From Pseudooceanicola spongiae (GTDB taxonomy: Bacteria > Pseudomonadota > Alphaproteobacteria > Rhodobacterales > Rhodobacteraceae), in NCBI RefSeq assembly GCF_014899185.1, contig NZ_CP045201.1:852501-916500 (forward strand): 64,000 nt of DNA. Reading direction: 5' to 3'. Within the stretch, counting starts at the first letter, position 1, and the number at the start of each line of letters is the position of its first letter. Below the pieces are notes generated by a model that saw nothing but the letters and a program-made list of their open reading frames with translations, was not told the DNA's origin and searched no databases. Positions 24,757 to 34,155 of this stretch are shown here, piece by piece. The position numbers were made by a program, and so were the translations under genes.

Positions 24757-27705
24757 ATGGCAAAGAAGATGCTTATCGATGCCACACACGCAGAAGAAAC
24801 GCGTGTCGTGGTTGTGGACGGAAACAAAGTTGAGGAATTCGATTTTGAGTCCGAGAACAAACGCCAGCTAGCTGGCAACATTTATCTGGCGAAAGTCACG
24901 CGGGTCGAACCGTCGCTGCAGGCGGCGTTCATCGACTACGGCGGGAATCGCCACGGTTTCCTGGCGTTTTCGGAGATTCACCCCGATTACTACCAGATCC
25001 CCGTCGCCGACCGTCAGGCGCTGATGGCGGAAGAACATGCCTATGCCGAAGCGCTGAAGGCGCGTGAGGACGAGGACGAAAAGCCCAAGCGCCGCACCCG
25101 GACGCGCAGCAAGACGCGCGCCGAAGAGGCCGGTTCGGACGATGCCAGGGTCAGTCAGGACATCGAGTCCGATGACGATAGCCCCGAAATCAGCGGCATG
25201 GAGACCATCGACCTTGATGAGGGCGATGATGAGGGCCTGTCGCCCATGGAAACCGTGGCGGAAACGCCTGTCGAGGAGTCCGATGCGTCGGAGGATGACG
25301 ACGGTGACTATGACGACGACGGCTCGGACGACGACGGTGATGACGATGGCGATGATGACCATGCCCATAACGGCAATGGCACGCGCAGCCGTGGCCGTCG
25401 CAGCCGTCGCAAGGATGCCGGTCAGAAAGACAGCGAGATCGAGCACGTCTCGGAAGATGACGACCATGACGACATCCGCCCGCCGCGCAAACCGCGCCCC
25501 AAGCGCTATCGCATTCAGGAAGTCATCAAGGTCCGTCAGATTCTTCTGGTGCAGGTCGTCAAGGAAGAGCGCGGCAATAAAGGCGCGGCGCTGACCACTT
25601 ACCTCAGCCTGGCGGGTCGCTATTGCGTGCTGATGCCGAATACGGCCCGTGGTGGCGGTATTTCGCGCAAGATCACCAATGCCGTCGACCGCAAGAAGCT
25701 GAAGGAAATCGCTGCCGAGATCGACGTGCCGCGTGGCGCGGGTCTGATCGTGCGGACCGCCGGTGCCAAGCGTACCAAGTCCGAGATCAAACGCGACTAT
25801 GAATACCTGCAGCGCCTGTGGGAACAGATCCGGGAGCTGACGCTGCAGAGCATCGCGCCGGCGAAGATCTATGAAGAGGGCGATCTGATCAAACGCTCGA
25901 TCCGCGATCTTTATAGCCGCGAGATCGACGAGGTTCTGGTGGAAGGCGAACGCGGCTATCGCAACGCCAAGGACTTCATGAAGATGATCATGCCGTCCCA
26001 CGCCAAGAACGTGAAAAACTACTCGGACGGTCTGCCGTTGTTCGCGCGCTTCCAGGTCGAGAGCTATCTGGCGGGCATGTTCAACCCCGTCGTGCAGCTG
26101 AAATCCGGTGGCTATATCGTGATCGGCGTCACCGAGGCGCTGGTGGCGATCGACGTCAACTCCGGTCGAGCGACCAAGGAAGGCTCGATCGAGGAGACGG
26201 CGACCAAGACCAACCTGGAGGCCGCCGAAGAGGTGGCGCGCCAGCTGCGTCTGCGTGACCTTGCCGGTCTGATCGTCATCGACTTCATCGACATGGACGA
26301 GCGGCGCAACAACCTGGCTGTCGAAAAGCGGATCAAGGACAAGCTGAAGACCGACCGGGCGCGTATCCAGGTCGGCCGTATCAGCGGCTTTGGTCTGATG
26401 GAGATGAGCCGTCAGCGTCTGCGCCCCGGCATGATCGAGGCGACAACGCAGCCGTGCTCTGCCTGCCATGGCACCGGTCTGATCCGCTCGGACGACAACA
26501 TGGCGCTGAACATCCTGCGCCAGATCGAGGAAGAGGGCACCCGTCGCCGCACCCGTGAGGTGCTGGTGAAATGCCCGGTCGCGATCGCCAACTACCTGAT
26601 GAACCAGAAGCGCGAGCATGTCGCGCAGATCGAGTCGCGCTACGGCATGGCGGTGATGATCGAAGGCCATCCGCATCTGGTCAGCCCGGACTTCGAGATG
26701 GAGAAGTTCAAGACTGCGACGCGTAAGGTTGTCGAAGTGGCACATATTGTTTCGGCGGACATGTCGCTGATGGACAGCGTCGATGGCAATGCCTGGGACG
26801 ATGATGACGCGGCCGAGGAGGACGAGGATGAGGTCGAGACCTCGGTCCCCGAGAAGGCTGCCGAGAAGCCCGTCGAGACCAAGGCCGAGGCGAAAGCCGA
26901 GCCGCGCAAGGACGAGACTGGCCCCGAGGCTGGGGGCGAGGGCGACGAGCAGCCCAAACCCAAGCGGCGTCGTCGGCGTCGGCGCAAGAAGAAGGGTGGC
27001 GGTCAGGACGACGGCGGCTCGGGTGATGACAATATGAGCGCCTCGGACAGTGAGTCCGACAGCGATGGCGACGACAGTGCCGATGGCGACAACGATGACG
27101 CACCGAGCACGGACAAGCCCTCGGGCAGCCGGTCGAGCCGTCGTTCGCGTGGTCGCCGCTCGGGCAATCGGGATGCCTCGCAGGAGACTGCGGGCAGCCA
27201 GACCGGGACGACCCAGGGTGACGTCGTGGCTGAGGCCCGCGAAGAGATCGCGGCTGAGGCACATGCCGAGACTACGCCTGATGCTCGGGCAGAGGTCGAA
27301 GCGGAGGCCCGCGAAGAGGTGAAAGCCGAAGCGCAGACCTCGCAGCAGGCGGTGCCTGAGGGGCAGGTTGTTGGAAGCCCGGCGACGCAGGACAGTGTTG
27401 CAGCCGTGGCTGAGAGCACGGAACCCGCTCCTGTTGCCGAGACCGTTGCGGCGGAGAAGACTTCTGATGCTTTGGCCGAGGTGTCCTCTGGCGAGGTTGC
27501 GGCGGAGGCCAGTGCCCTGACGCAGGATCCGGCGCAGGATACGGCCCGCCCGGAACCGGTGGCCGAGACGCCGAAGGCCGAGGTGCCCGCTGCGACACCG
27601 CAGGCAGAGCCCGCCATGGCGGAGGAGGCCCCCCAGCCAGAGCAGGAGACTGCCGAGGATGGCGCCAAGCCGAAACGGCGTGGCTGGTGGTCGCTGGGAA
27701 GCTGA
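24757..27705 (+). CDS. rne: Ribonuclease E
   Basis: This 982-aa endoribonuclease is the core of RNA processing and decay. The N-terminus AKKMLIDATHAEETRVVVVD is diagnostic. The S1 domain (about residues 35-290) is split by an acidic/basic insert of about 150 residues, a known feature of alphaproteobacterial RNase E. The DNase I-like catalytic part has VAIDVNSGRAT and GLIVIDFIDMDE (metal-binding Asp), and the zinc link is QPCSACHGTG. The C-terminal 280 residues are disordered: acidic tracts, an Arg/Lys patch (KRRRRRRRKKKGGG) for RNA binding, and Ala/Glu/Pro-rich sequence for degradosome partners. The ATG at 24757 is chosen because upstream codons are not family-like. Confidence 0.96.
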   Translation: MAKKMLIDATHAEETRVVVVDGNKVEEFDFESENKRQLAGNIYLAKVTRVEPSLQAAFIDYGGNRHGFLAFSEIHPDYYQIPVADRQALMAEEHAYAEALKAREDEDEKPKRRTRTRSKTRAEEAGSDDARVSQDIESDDDSPEISGMETIDLDEGDDEGLSPMETVAETPVEESDASEDDDGDYDDDGSDDDGDDDGDDDHAHNGNGTRSRGRRSRRKDAGQKDSEIEHVSEDDDHDDIRPPRKPRPKRYRIQEVIKVRQILLVQVVKEERGNKGAALTTYLSLAGRYCVLMPNTARGGGISRKITNAVDRKKLKEIAAEIDVPRGAGLIVRTAGAKRTKSEIKRDYEYLQRLWEQIRELTLQSIAPAKIYEEGDLIKRSIRDLYSREIDEVLVEGERGYRNAKDFMKMIMPSHAKNVKNYSDGLPLFARFQVESYLAGMFNPVVQLKSGGYIVIGVTEALVAIDVNSGRATKEGSIEETATKTNLEAAEEVARQLRLRDLAGLIVIDFIDMDERRNNLAVEKRIKDKLKTDRARIQVGRISGFGLMEMSRQRLRPGMIEATTQPCSACHGTGLIRSDDNMALNILRQIEEEGTRRRTREVLVKCPVAIANYLMNQKREHVAQIESRYGMAVMIEGHPHLVSPDFEMEKFKTATRKVVEVAHIVSADMSLMDSVDGNAWDDDDAAEEDEDEVETSVPEKAAEKPVETKAEAKAEPRKDETGPEAGGEGDEQPKPKRRRRRRRKKKGGGQDDGGSGDDNMSASDSESDSDGDDSADGDNDDAPSTDKPSGSRSSRRSRGRRSGNRDASQETAGSQTGTTQGDVVAEAREEIAAEAHAETTPDARAEVEAEAREEVKAEAQTSQQAVPEGQVVGSPATQDSVAAVAESTEPAPVAETVAAEKTSDALAEVSSGEVAAEASALTQDPAQDTARPEPVAETPKAEVPAATPQAEPAMAEEAPQPEQETAEDGAKPKRRGWWSLGS

Positions 27706-27728
27706 TCACAGGCTGTGAGCCGAGAGAT

Positions 27729-27760
27729 GAAACGCCGCGCAGGAGACTGCGCGGCGTTTC
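27729..27760 (+). terminator. Terminator hairpin of rne
   Basis: GAAACGCCGCGCA pairs perfectly with TGCGCGGCGTTTC over a 6-nt loop. The stem ends in TTTC but has no longer T run. Confidence 0.65.
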
Positions 27761-27802
27761 GCGTCAGGTCGGGCGTGGGACCGCTTGGGGCGGGTTGTGT
27801 TC

Positions 27803-27823
27803 AAGTATTTAAGGCAAGATGAG
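27803..27823 (+). repeat. Partial copy of the GTATTT-GCAAGATGA repeat
   Basis: AAGTATTTAAGGCAAGATGAG matches the 3' half of the elements at 24095 and 31686, without the full GC-rich hairpin. It lies between rne and tusA. Confidence 0.5.
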
Positions 27824-27867
27824 AAAGCTGGGGCGTCCCGTGAGGCAGCGGGCCGCGGGGCTTGGGA

Positions 27868-28110
27868 TCAGGCGCGGGGTTTGCGGATCACGAAGGCATG
27901 GCCGGGCTTGGCGGTGTCGAGGTCCGTGGCGGAGAGCAGCTCATACCCGGCCTGGGCGCAGAAATGCGGCATGTCGATCAGGGCCATGGGATCATCGGTG
28001 AGAATGCGCAGGCAGGCACCGGGGGCCAGGGCCATCAGGCGCTTGCGCGCGCGCAGCACGGGCAGCGGGCAGAGCAGCCCGCGGGCGTCGATATCCTCGG
28101 CAATCTCCAT
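27868..28110 (-). CDS. TusA/SirA-family sulfurtransferase
   Basis: This 80-aa protein is a small cytosolic sulfur carrier. The family signature is IDARGLLCPLPVLRARKRL, with the persulfide-forming Cys in CPLP. The later DDPMALIDMPHFCAQAGYEL segment corresponds to the second conserved block. Members serve tRNA thiolation or general sulfur trafficking. The ATG at 28110 is chosen since it gives the normal size; the frame continues upstream without support. The divergent neighbour is ccdA, a thiol-reductant transporter, which may reflect a shared sulfur or redox theme. Confidence 0.9.
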   Translation of the reverse strand: MEIAEDIDARGLLCPLPVLRARKRLMALAPGACLRILTDDPMALIDMPHFCAQAGYELLSATDLDTAKPGHAFVIRKPRA

Positions 28111-28253
28111 GGCACTCTGGATAGGAGGCGGGCGCGGGCAAGTCCAGTGGCTCCTGAGGTTGGGTGCAACAGTTTGACACGGCGATGTGAGGTGGGGCGC
28201 GGGTGACGCGCACGCGCGAACCGGGTAGGAGGGAGGCAATCCTAGGAGGGGTC

Positions 28254-29003
28254 ATGTTCGGAATCGAGATCATGGATGCGGCGCTGATGCCCGCGATGCT
28301 GGTGGCGCTGCTGGCGGGGGTGGTGTCGTTCCTGAGCCCCTGTGTGTTGCCGATCGTGCCGCCCTACCTCGCCTATATGTCGGGCGTGTCGCTGAATGAC
28401 ATGGGGCGCAGGGGGGCACGGTCGCGCGCGTTGGTGCCGGCTCTGTTCTTTGTCATGGGCCTGTCGACGGTGTTTCTGTTTCTGGGCTTTGCGGCCTCGG
28501 CCATCGGGTCGGTGTTTCTGTCCTATCAGGGGTGGTTCAACACGATTGCCGGGGTGCTGGTGATGGTGATCGGGGCGCATTTCGTCGGGCTCTACCGCAT
28601 CGGCTTTCTGGACCGCGAGGCGCGGCTGGATGCCGGGGATCGCGGCGGCAGTGCCTTTGGCGCCTATGTGCTGGGGCTGGCCTTTGCCTTTGGCTGGACG
28701 CCCTGCATCGGGCCGCAGCTGGGCGCGATCCTGTCGCTGGCGGCGCAGGAGGCCTCGCTGAGCCGCGGGACGCTGTTGCTGGCGGTCTATGCGGCGGGGC
28801 TTGGCATTCCGTTTCTGCTGGTCGCGGCCTTCCTGCCGAGCCTGACCGGGCTGATGGGCTGGATGAAGCGGCATATGGAGCAGATCGAGCGCGCCATGGG
28901 GCTGTTGCTCTGGACCATTGGCCTGCTGATGCTGACGGGCGGATTTTCGCGCTTCTCTTATTGGCTGCTTGAGACCTTTCCGGGTCTTGCCGTTCTGGGA
29001 TAA
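28254..29003 (+). CDS. ccdA: Cytochrome c biogenesis protein CcdA
   Basis: This 249-aa inner-membrane protein has six predicted helices and carries electrons from cytosolic thioredoxin to periplasmic thiol proteins needed for heme attachment to cytochrome c. The paired redox Cys are in SFLSPCVLPIVPPY (helix 1) and AFGWTPCIGPQLGA (helix 4), both typical of the short CcdA form. The ATG at 28254 follows a strong AGGAGGGG; the upstream in-frame GTG is less likely. A hairpin follows the stop. Confidence 0.94.
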   Translation: MFGIEIMDAALMPAMLVALLAGVVSFLSPCVLPIVPPYLAYMSGVSLNDMGRRGARSRALVPALFFVMGLSTVFLFLGFAASAIGSVFLSYQGWFNTIAGVLVMVIGAHFVGLYRIGFLDREARLDAGDRGGSAFGAYVLGLAFAFGWTPCIGPQLGAILSLAAQEASLSRGTLLLAVYAAGLGIPFLLVAAFLPSLTGLMGWMKRHMEQIERAMGLLLWTIGLLMLTGGFSRFSYWLLETFPGLAVLG

Positions 29004-29004
29004 G

Positions 29005-29034
29005 CCTCTACCTTTGCGAAAAGGTAAGAGTTTT
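29005..29034 (+). terminator. Terminator of ccdA
   Basis: CTCT-ACCTTT pairs with AAAGGTAAGAG (one bulged A) and is followed by TTTTC. It lies directly after the ccdA stop and before the hydrolase gene. Confidence 0.6.
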
Positions 29035-29053
29035 CTGCGCCAAGGGACAGGAC

Positions 29054-30337
29054 ATGAGCCGAGACGCCACATTCCATTCCCGCGCTGAGAGCGGCCCTGA
29101 CGGCGCAGACCCCGCGCCCGTGGTTTTGCGCCGTCAGGTGTTTTACATCCCCGGCTATGATCCGATCCATCCGCGCCGCTACCGTGAGCTCTACCGCAAG
29201 GAAGCGGCTGTGCAGGGCGCGATCTCGGGGTATGGCATCGGGGTCAAGGCGCGCCGGCGACGGGCGGCCTATGGCTGGCAGGTCAATGCCGAGATCGAAG
29301 GGCAGGCTGTCGAGGCGGATGTCGAGGTCATGCTCTGGTCCGATATCGTGCGCGACAGCATGGGGACCTCGATCGCCGGGACCTATCTGCAGCTGGCGCG
29401 CACGGCCTGGAGCTATGTCGCGTCGGGGGCGCTGCTGCGGCTGATGCGGCTGCGCAAGGGACCGGTGCTGGCGGCGCTCTATCCGGTGGGGTTTTTGCTG
29501 GCGCAGCTGCTGATTGCTGTGCTGATCGGCGGGCTGATCGGGGGCGTGTTCAACTGGGCTGCGCGCGGATCGCATCTGAACGGGCTGTCACCTTGGATCG
29601 GGATCGCGGTCGGGCTGGGCATCGTGCCGTTTGTGCTGGGCTGGTTCAAGGCGCGCGATGGTCGCTTTTACGCCTATTACCTGATGCATGACTATTCGTT
29701 CTCTGCACGCGACAAGGGCGCCTACCCGGAGCTGCTGGAGCAGCGTCTGTCCCAGTTTCGCACCCGCATTGAAGAGGCGCTGAGGGGCGATGCGCAGGAG
29801 GTGCTGGTGGTCGGGCATTCCTCTGGCGCGCATCTTGCGGTGTCGGTTCTGGCGGATCTGTTGCGGGTCGGGGGGCTGCCGGAGGGCGCTCCCGTGCTGT
29901 CGTTGGTCACGCTGGGGCAGGTGGTGCCGATGGTGTCGTTCCTGCCGGAGGCGAAGCGGTTGCGCCGCGACCTTGCCTATCTCAGCGCGCAGGATCGGGT
30001 GTTCTGGCTGGACGTCAGCGCGCCGGGCGATGGCTGTGCCTTTGCGCTGTGTGATCCTGTGGCGGTGACGGGGGTGGCCCCGGTGGACAAACGCTGGCCT
30101 CTGGTGATCTCGGCGGCATTTTCCCAGAGCCTGAGCCCGGAGAGATGGGCCGAACTGCGCTGGCGGTTCTTTCGCGTGCATTTTCAGTATCTTTGCGCCT
30201 TTGATCGCCCGAAGGATTACGACTATTTCCGCATCACCGCCGGGCCGCAGACGCTGGCGCAGCGCTATGCGGGACGGCCCGCGTCGCCGGGGCGGATCGA
30301 GCGGGCGGTGAACCGGCATACCTCGGTCGCGCCATGA
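29054..30337 (+). CDS. Membrane-associated alpha/beta-hydrolase-like protein
   Basis: This 427-aa protein has an N-terminal strand with RQVFYIPGYDPIHPRRY and two hydrophobic segments (about residues 138-165 and 174-195). A nucleophile-elbow-like VLVVGHSSGAHLAVSVLADL (GxSxG) lies near residue 256. This suggests a serine hydrolase anchored in the inner membrane. No catalytic Asp/His could be assigned with certainty. The last codons overlap the ATG of the following P450 (ATGA), so the two are co-translated and may modify the same, probably lipidic, substrate. The family is a conserved alphaproteobacterial one without a name I know. Confidence 0.7.
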   Translation: MSRDATFHSRAESGPDGADPAPVVLRRQVFYIPGYDPIHPRRYRELYRKEAAVQGAISGYGIGVKARRRRAAYGWQVNAEIEGQAVEADVEVMLWSDIVRDSMGTSIAGTYLQLARTAWSYVASGALLRLMRLRKGPVLAALYPVGFLLAQLLIAVLIGGLIGGVFNWAARGSHLNGLSPWIGIAVGLGIVPFVLGWFKARDGRFYAYYLMHDYSFSARDKGAYPELLEQRLSQFRTRIEEALRGDAQEVLVVGHSSGAHLAVSVLADLLRVGGLPEGAPVLSLVTLGQVVPMVSFLPEAKRLRRDLAYLSAQDRVFWLDVSAPGDGCAFALCDPVAVTGVAPVDKRWPLVISAAFSQSLSPERWAELRWRFFRVHFQYLCAFDRPKDYDYFRITAGPQTLAQRYAGRPASPGRIERAVNRHTSVAP

Positions 30338-31740
30338 CGCCACCAAAGCCGCCCGCGCGTGAGGGGGCGGTGTCGCTCTGGCGGTATGCGCGGCTGTTTC
30401 GGGCGGATATCCTGTCGGCGCAGCCTGCGCGGCTCTATCGGGCGTGGATGGCGGAGTTTCGCACGCCGTTCTTCCGTTCGTTCTTGATCAATCAGCCGGA
30501 GCTGGTGAAACGGGTGCTGAAGGAGCGCCCCGGTGCCTTTCCCAAATCGGCGCGCGTGGGCGAGGGGTTGCGACCCCTGCTGGGCAATTCGGTGTTTCTG
30601 AGCAATGGCGCGACCTGGGAGCGTCAGCGGCGCATCATCGACCCCGCGTTTGAAGGGGGGCGGCTGCGTGTGCAGTTTCCCGCGATGCGCGACGCGGCGC
30701 AGGCCTGCGTGGCGCGCCTGGAGGCTGTTGCGGGAACAGAGGTGGAGATCGAGGCGGAGACGAGCCATGCGGCGGCAGATGTAATCTTTCGCACGCTGTT
30801 TTCGATCCCCATTGAGCATGCACAGGCGGGCGCGGTCTTCGATCAGTTTCGCGTCTATCAGCGGGCGCAGCCGGTGCTGAATCTTGCTGCGCTGCTGCCT
30901 GTGCCCCGGTGGATGCCGCGCTATTTTCCGCGCCGGGTGCGTCGGGCTGGCCGTGCGATCCGCGGTCTGATCCGGACTTTGGTCGAGGAGCGTTTGCGTG
31001 CGATCGAGGCCGGAGTGGCGCCGGACGATCTGGCGACCCGGATCATGACGACGCGCGATCCGGTGAGCGGCGAGACATTCGATGTCGAAGAGATGGTCGA
31101 TCAGGTGGCGATCTTTTTCCTCGCCGGACATGAGACTTCTGCTTCGGCTCTGGCCTGGACGCTGTATCTGCTGGCGACGCATGAGGATTGGCAGGAGGCT
31201 GTGGCGGCCGAGGTTGCCTCGGCGCAAGAGTTGTCCTTTGCCGATCTGTCGCGGCTGGTGCTGACCCGGGACGTGTTTCGCGAGGCGTTACGGCTGTATC
31301 CGCCGGTGCCGATGATGGTGCGCGAGGCGGTTGAGCGTGATGTGTTTCGTGGGCGGGTGGTGCCTGTGGGCGCGCAGATCGTGCTGAGCCCCTGGCATCT
31401 GCATCGACATGAGCGGCTCTGGCCCGATCCGGATGCCTTCGATCCAGGGCGCTGGCAGAGCGAGGCCGGGCGGCTGGCACAGCGAGAGGCCTATATGCCG
31501 TTCTCCGCTGGGCCGCGGGTCTGTCCGGGGGCCGGGTTTGCCATGATCGAAGGCGTCGTGCTGCTGGCCGAGATCCTGCGGCGGTATCGAGTCGAGCCGG
31601 TGGTCGGTCGGGTGCCCGAACCTGTGGCGCATCTGACGGTGCGCAGTCGGACTGGCATCTGGCTGCGCCTTGTTCAGCGCGATCAGGGGGCGCTGCCCCC
31701 GCGCCTGGCGGCGCCCCCCGAAGTATTTGGGGCAAGATGA
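30334..31740 (+). CDS. Cytochrome P450 with repeat-derived C-terminus
   Basis: This 468-aa heme monooxygenase has the I-helix oxygen-binding motif IFFLAGHETSASALAW (about residue 263), the ExxR region FREALRLYPPVPMMVREA and the heme loop FSAGPRVCPGAGFAMIEG with the axial Cys. The sequence resembles bacterial fatty-acid or lipid-active P450s, but the substrate cannot be assigned. No ferredoxin or reductase gene is adjacent. The last residues (GALPPRLAAPPEVFGAR) and the stop are encoded entirely by the REP-like element at 31686-31740, so the native C-terminus was probably replaced by insertion of the repeat. It overlaps the upstream hydrolase by 4 nt. Confidence 0.92.
   Translation: MTPPKPPAREGAVSLWRYARLFRADILSAQPARLYRAWMAEFRTPFFRSFLINQPELVKRVLKERPGAFPKSARVGEGLRPLLGNSVFLSNGATWERQRRIIDPAFEGGRLRVQFPAMRDAAQACVARLEAVAGTEVEIEAETSHAAADVIFRTLFSIPIEHAQAGAVFDQFRVYQRAQPVLNLAALLPVPRWMPRYFPRRVRRAGRAIRGLIRTLVEERLRAIEAGVAPDDLATRIMTTRDPVSGETFDVEEMVDQVAIFFLAGHETSASALAWTLYLLATHEDWQEAVAAEVASAQELSFADLSRLVLTRDVFREALRLYPPVPMMVREAVERDVFRGRVVPVGAQIVLSPWHLHRHERLWPDPDAFDPGRWQSEAGRLAQREAYMPFSAGPRVCPGAGFAMIEGVVLLAEILRRYRVEPVVGRVPEPVAHLTVRSRTGIWLRLVQRDQGALPPRLAAPPEVFGAR
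31686..31740 (+). repeat. GC-hairpin/GTATTT-GCAAGATGA repeat inside P450 3' end
   Basis: GGGGGCGCTGCCCCC, a GC arm and CCCCGAAGTATTTGGGGCAAGATGA match the element at 24095. Here the repeat forms the final codons of the P450 gene, and the TGA within AAGATGA is its stop codon. The convergent dehydrogenase gene ends 6 nt beyond. Confidence 0.7.
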
Positions 31741-31746
31741 GAGAGC

Positions 31747-34155
31747 TCAGGCCCGCAGGGCGCTGCCGTCGGGATCAAAGCCGGTGTCGGTGAGGACGGT
31801 GGCGGGGCACATCTGACCGAGGATCTCGATCTCGGCAGTGGTGCCGGGACAGGCAAGGGCGGTTGGCAGAAAGCCGAAGGCGAGGCTTTTGTGCAGGTGG
31901 TGGGAATAGCCGCCGGAGGTGCAGAACCCGACCACGGTGCCGTCGTGCCAGATCGGCTCATAGGCCTGGACGTCGGCGTCGGTCGTGGTGACCTCGAAGG
32001 CGCAGAGCTTGCGGTTGGGGGGCGTGGTGCGCGCCGTCTCAGCAGCGGTGCGGCCGATGAAGGCCTCGGGTTTGGACCATTGGATGAAGCGGTCCAGGCC
32101 CGTTTCGGCCGGGGTGTAGTCTGGGGAGTATTCCCGCAACCAGGAGCCGAAGAGGCGGTCGAGGCGCAGCGACATCATGGCGCGCATGCCGAAGGGGTGC
32201 ATGTCGTGCGGCTGGCCGGCTTGCCAGAGTGTCCACCAGAGGCTGCGTTGCGCCATGGGATCGGTGTAGATCTCGTACCCGAGATCGCCGGTGTAGGAGA
32301 CGCGCTGGACGATGCAGTCGGCATTGCCGATGGTCATGCGCGCCACATCAAGGAAGCGCAGCGTGCTGACGTCCGACAGGGTACAGGCTTGCAGGACCTC
32401 TTTTGCTTTCGGACCCGCGATTTGGAATCCTGTGGAAAGGTCTGAAATATTCGTGACTTCCACGCCATCTTTGATGTTCTGCATGAACCATCGCAGGTGG
32501 TAGGCCTGGGCGGAGTAGCTGGCGGTCAGGCGGAACTCACGCTCTGACAGGCAGGAGATCGTGAAGTCGCCGATGATGCGGCCTGAGGGGGCGAGCATCG
32601 GCGAGAGCGAGATGCGGCCCGGTTTTGGCACGCGGCCCGCCATGATCGTGTTGAGCCAGCTGCGGGCGTTCGGCCCCGTGACGAGGTATTTCCCGAAGTT
32701 CTGAAGTTCATTGATTCCAACGGATTGGCGAACGGCTTTCACCTCTCGTGCGGTGGCTTGAAACGCGTTGGAGCGGCGGAAGGATGGGGTCTCGAACGTC
32801 GGCTCACCGCCTTGCGCGAAGTAGTTGGCGACTTCGAGTCCGTATTGCTGGCCCCAGACCGCACCAAGGTCGGAGAAGATGTCGTACATTGGCGTGGTGC
32901 GGAACGGGCGCGCGGCGGGAAGCTCTTCGTTCGGGTAGGAGACGGAGAAGCGTTTCTGATAGTTTTCAATGACTTTGGGCCGGGTGTAGCCCGGCGTGAT
33001 CCAGGAGCCGAAGCGTGCCACGTCGAGGGCGGTGGTGTCGCGTTCGCATTCGCCCTCGATCATCCATTGCGCCAGCATCAGGCCGACACCGCCGCCTTGG
33101 CTGAACCCGGCCATGACGGCGCAGGCGCTCCAGTAATTGCGCAATCCGGGGACCGGGCCGACCAGCGGGTTGCCGTCGGGGGCGAAGGTGAAGGGGCCGT
33201 GGATGACGTTTTTCACGCCCGCCGTGGCCAGAACCGGGAAGCGGCGATAGGCAAATTCGATTGAGTCCGAGATCTTGTCGAGGTCGTCGGGCAGGAGTTC
33301 GTGGCCAAAGCTCCACGGGGTGCCGTTGACGGCCCAGGGCTTGGCGCGTTGTTCGTAAAAGCCGATGCAGAGGCCGCGGCCTTCCTGGCGCAGGTAGCTC
33401 TCGCCCGCCGGATCCATGACGTGGGGGTGTTCGCTAGGGCGTTGATATATTTCGGGAATATCGTCGGTGACGATGTAGTGATGCTCCATCGGGTGCAGCG
33501 GCAGATAGACGCCGGCCATCGCCGCGACCTCGCGCGCCCAGAGGCCGGCGGCATTGACGACGTGCTCGGCGTGGATGGTGCCCTTGTCGGTGACGACGTC
33601 CCATGTGCCGTCGCCGCGCTGGTTGGTCTCTCGCACCATGCAGTGGGTTTCGATCAACGCGCCGGCCATCTTGGCGGCGCGGGCATAGGCGTGAGTGGTG
33701 CCGGAAGGGTCGAGGTGACCGTCGAGGGGATCGTAGAGTGCACCGATGATGCCCTCGAGGTTGGTCACGGGGGCTATATCGCGGATCTCATCCGGCGTGA
33801 CGATGCGGGTGTCGAGGCCCATGTGCCGGTGCTTGGCGCGTTCCGCCACCAGCATATCGAAGCGATCCTGTGTGTCGGCGAGAGTGACGCCACCAACGTG
33901 GTGCAAGCCGCAGGACATGCCGGTGATCTGCTCCAGCTCGCGGTAGAGGCGGATCGTGTAGCCCTGCAGCGCGGCCATATTGGTGTCGCCGTTCAGTGTA
34001 TGAAACCCGCCCGCCGCATGCCAGGTCGAGCCGGAGGTCAGCTCCGAGCGTTCCAGCAGCATGACGTCGGACCAGCCGAGTTTTGTCAGGTGGTAGAGCA
34101 CGGAACAGCCGACGACACCGCCTCCGATAACAACGACTCGGGTTGTGGTCTTCAT
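31747..34155 (-). CDS. Dimethylglycine dehydrogenase-type FAD/GcvT protein
   Basis: This 802-aa protein combines an FAD oxidase and a tetrahydrofolate-binding half. The N-terminal dinucleotide fold is VVVIGGGVVGCSVLYHL. The segment GSTWHAAGG contains the His that carries covalent FAD in dimethylglycine dehydrogenase. The oxidase part runs to about residue 380, a linker domain to about 440, and a GcvT-like aminomethyl/folate domain to the end (VSYTGDLGYEIY, GMRAMMSLRLDRLFG). Such enzymes demethylate dimethylglycine or sarcosine and pass formaldehyde to folate, as in glycine betaine catabolism. Dimethylglycine is the best guess; sarcosine or related substrates are possible. The chosen ATG lies 8 nt after AGGAG. 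Confidence 0.85.
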   Translation of the reverse strand: MKTTTRVVVIGGGVVGCSVLYHLTKLGWSDVMLLERSELTSGSTWHAAGGFHTLNGDTNMAALQGYTIRLYRELEQITGMSCGLHHVGGVTLADTQDRFDMLVAERAKHRHMGLDTRIVTPDEIRDIAPVTNLEGIIGALYDPLDGHLDPSGTTHAYARAAKMAGALIETHCMVRETNQRGDGTWDVVTDKGTIHAEHVVNAAGLWAREVAAMAGVYLPLHPMEHHYIVTDDIPEIYQRPSEHPHVMDPAGESYLRQEGRGLCIGFYEQRAKPWAVNGTPWSFGHELLPDDLDKISDSIEFAYRRFPVLATAGVKNVIHGPFTFAPDGNPLVGPVPGLRNYWSACAVMAGFSQGGGVGLMLAQWMIEGECERDTTALDVARFGSWITPGYTRPKVIENYQKRFSVSYPNEELPAARPFRTTPMYDIFSDLGAVWGQQYGLEVANYFAQGGEPTFETPSFRRSNAFQATAREVKAVRQSVGINELQNFGKYLVTGPNARSWLNTIMAGRVPKPGRISLSPMLAPSGRIIGDFTISCLSEREFRLTASYSAQAYHLRWFMQNIKDGVEVTNISDLSTGFQIAGPKAKEVLQACTLSDVSTLRFLDVARMTIGNADCIVQRVSYTGDLGYEIYTDPMAQRSLWWTLWQAGQPHDMHPFGMRAMMSLRLDRLFGSWLREYSPDYTPAETGLDRFIQWSKPEAFIGRTAAETARTTPPNRKLCAFEVTTTDADVQAYEPIWHDGTVVGFCTSGGYSHHLHKSLAFGFLPTALACPGTTAEIEILGQMCPATVLTDTGFDPDGSALRA

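Noticed and set aside
24868-27264. 798-codon leftward frame opposite rne
   Set aside because: Low-complexity mirror of the RNase E acidic and Ala-rich codons; no start signal and no domain.
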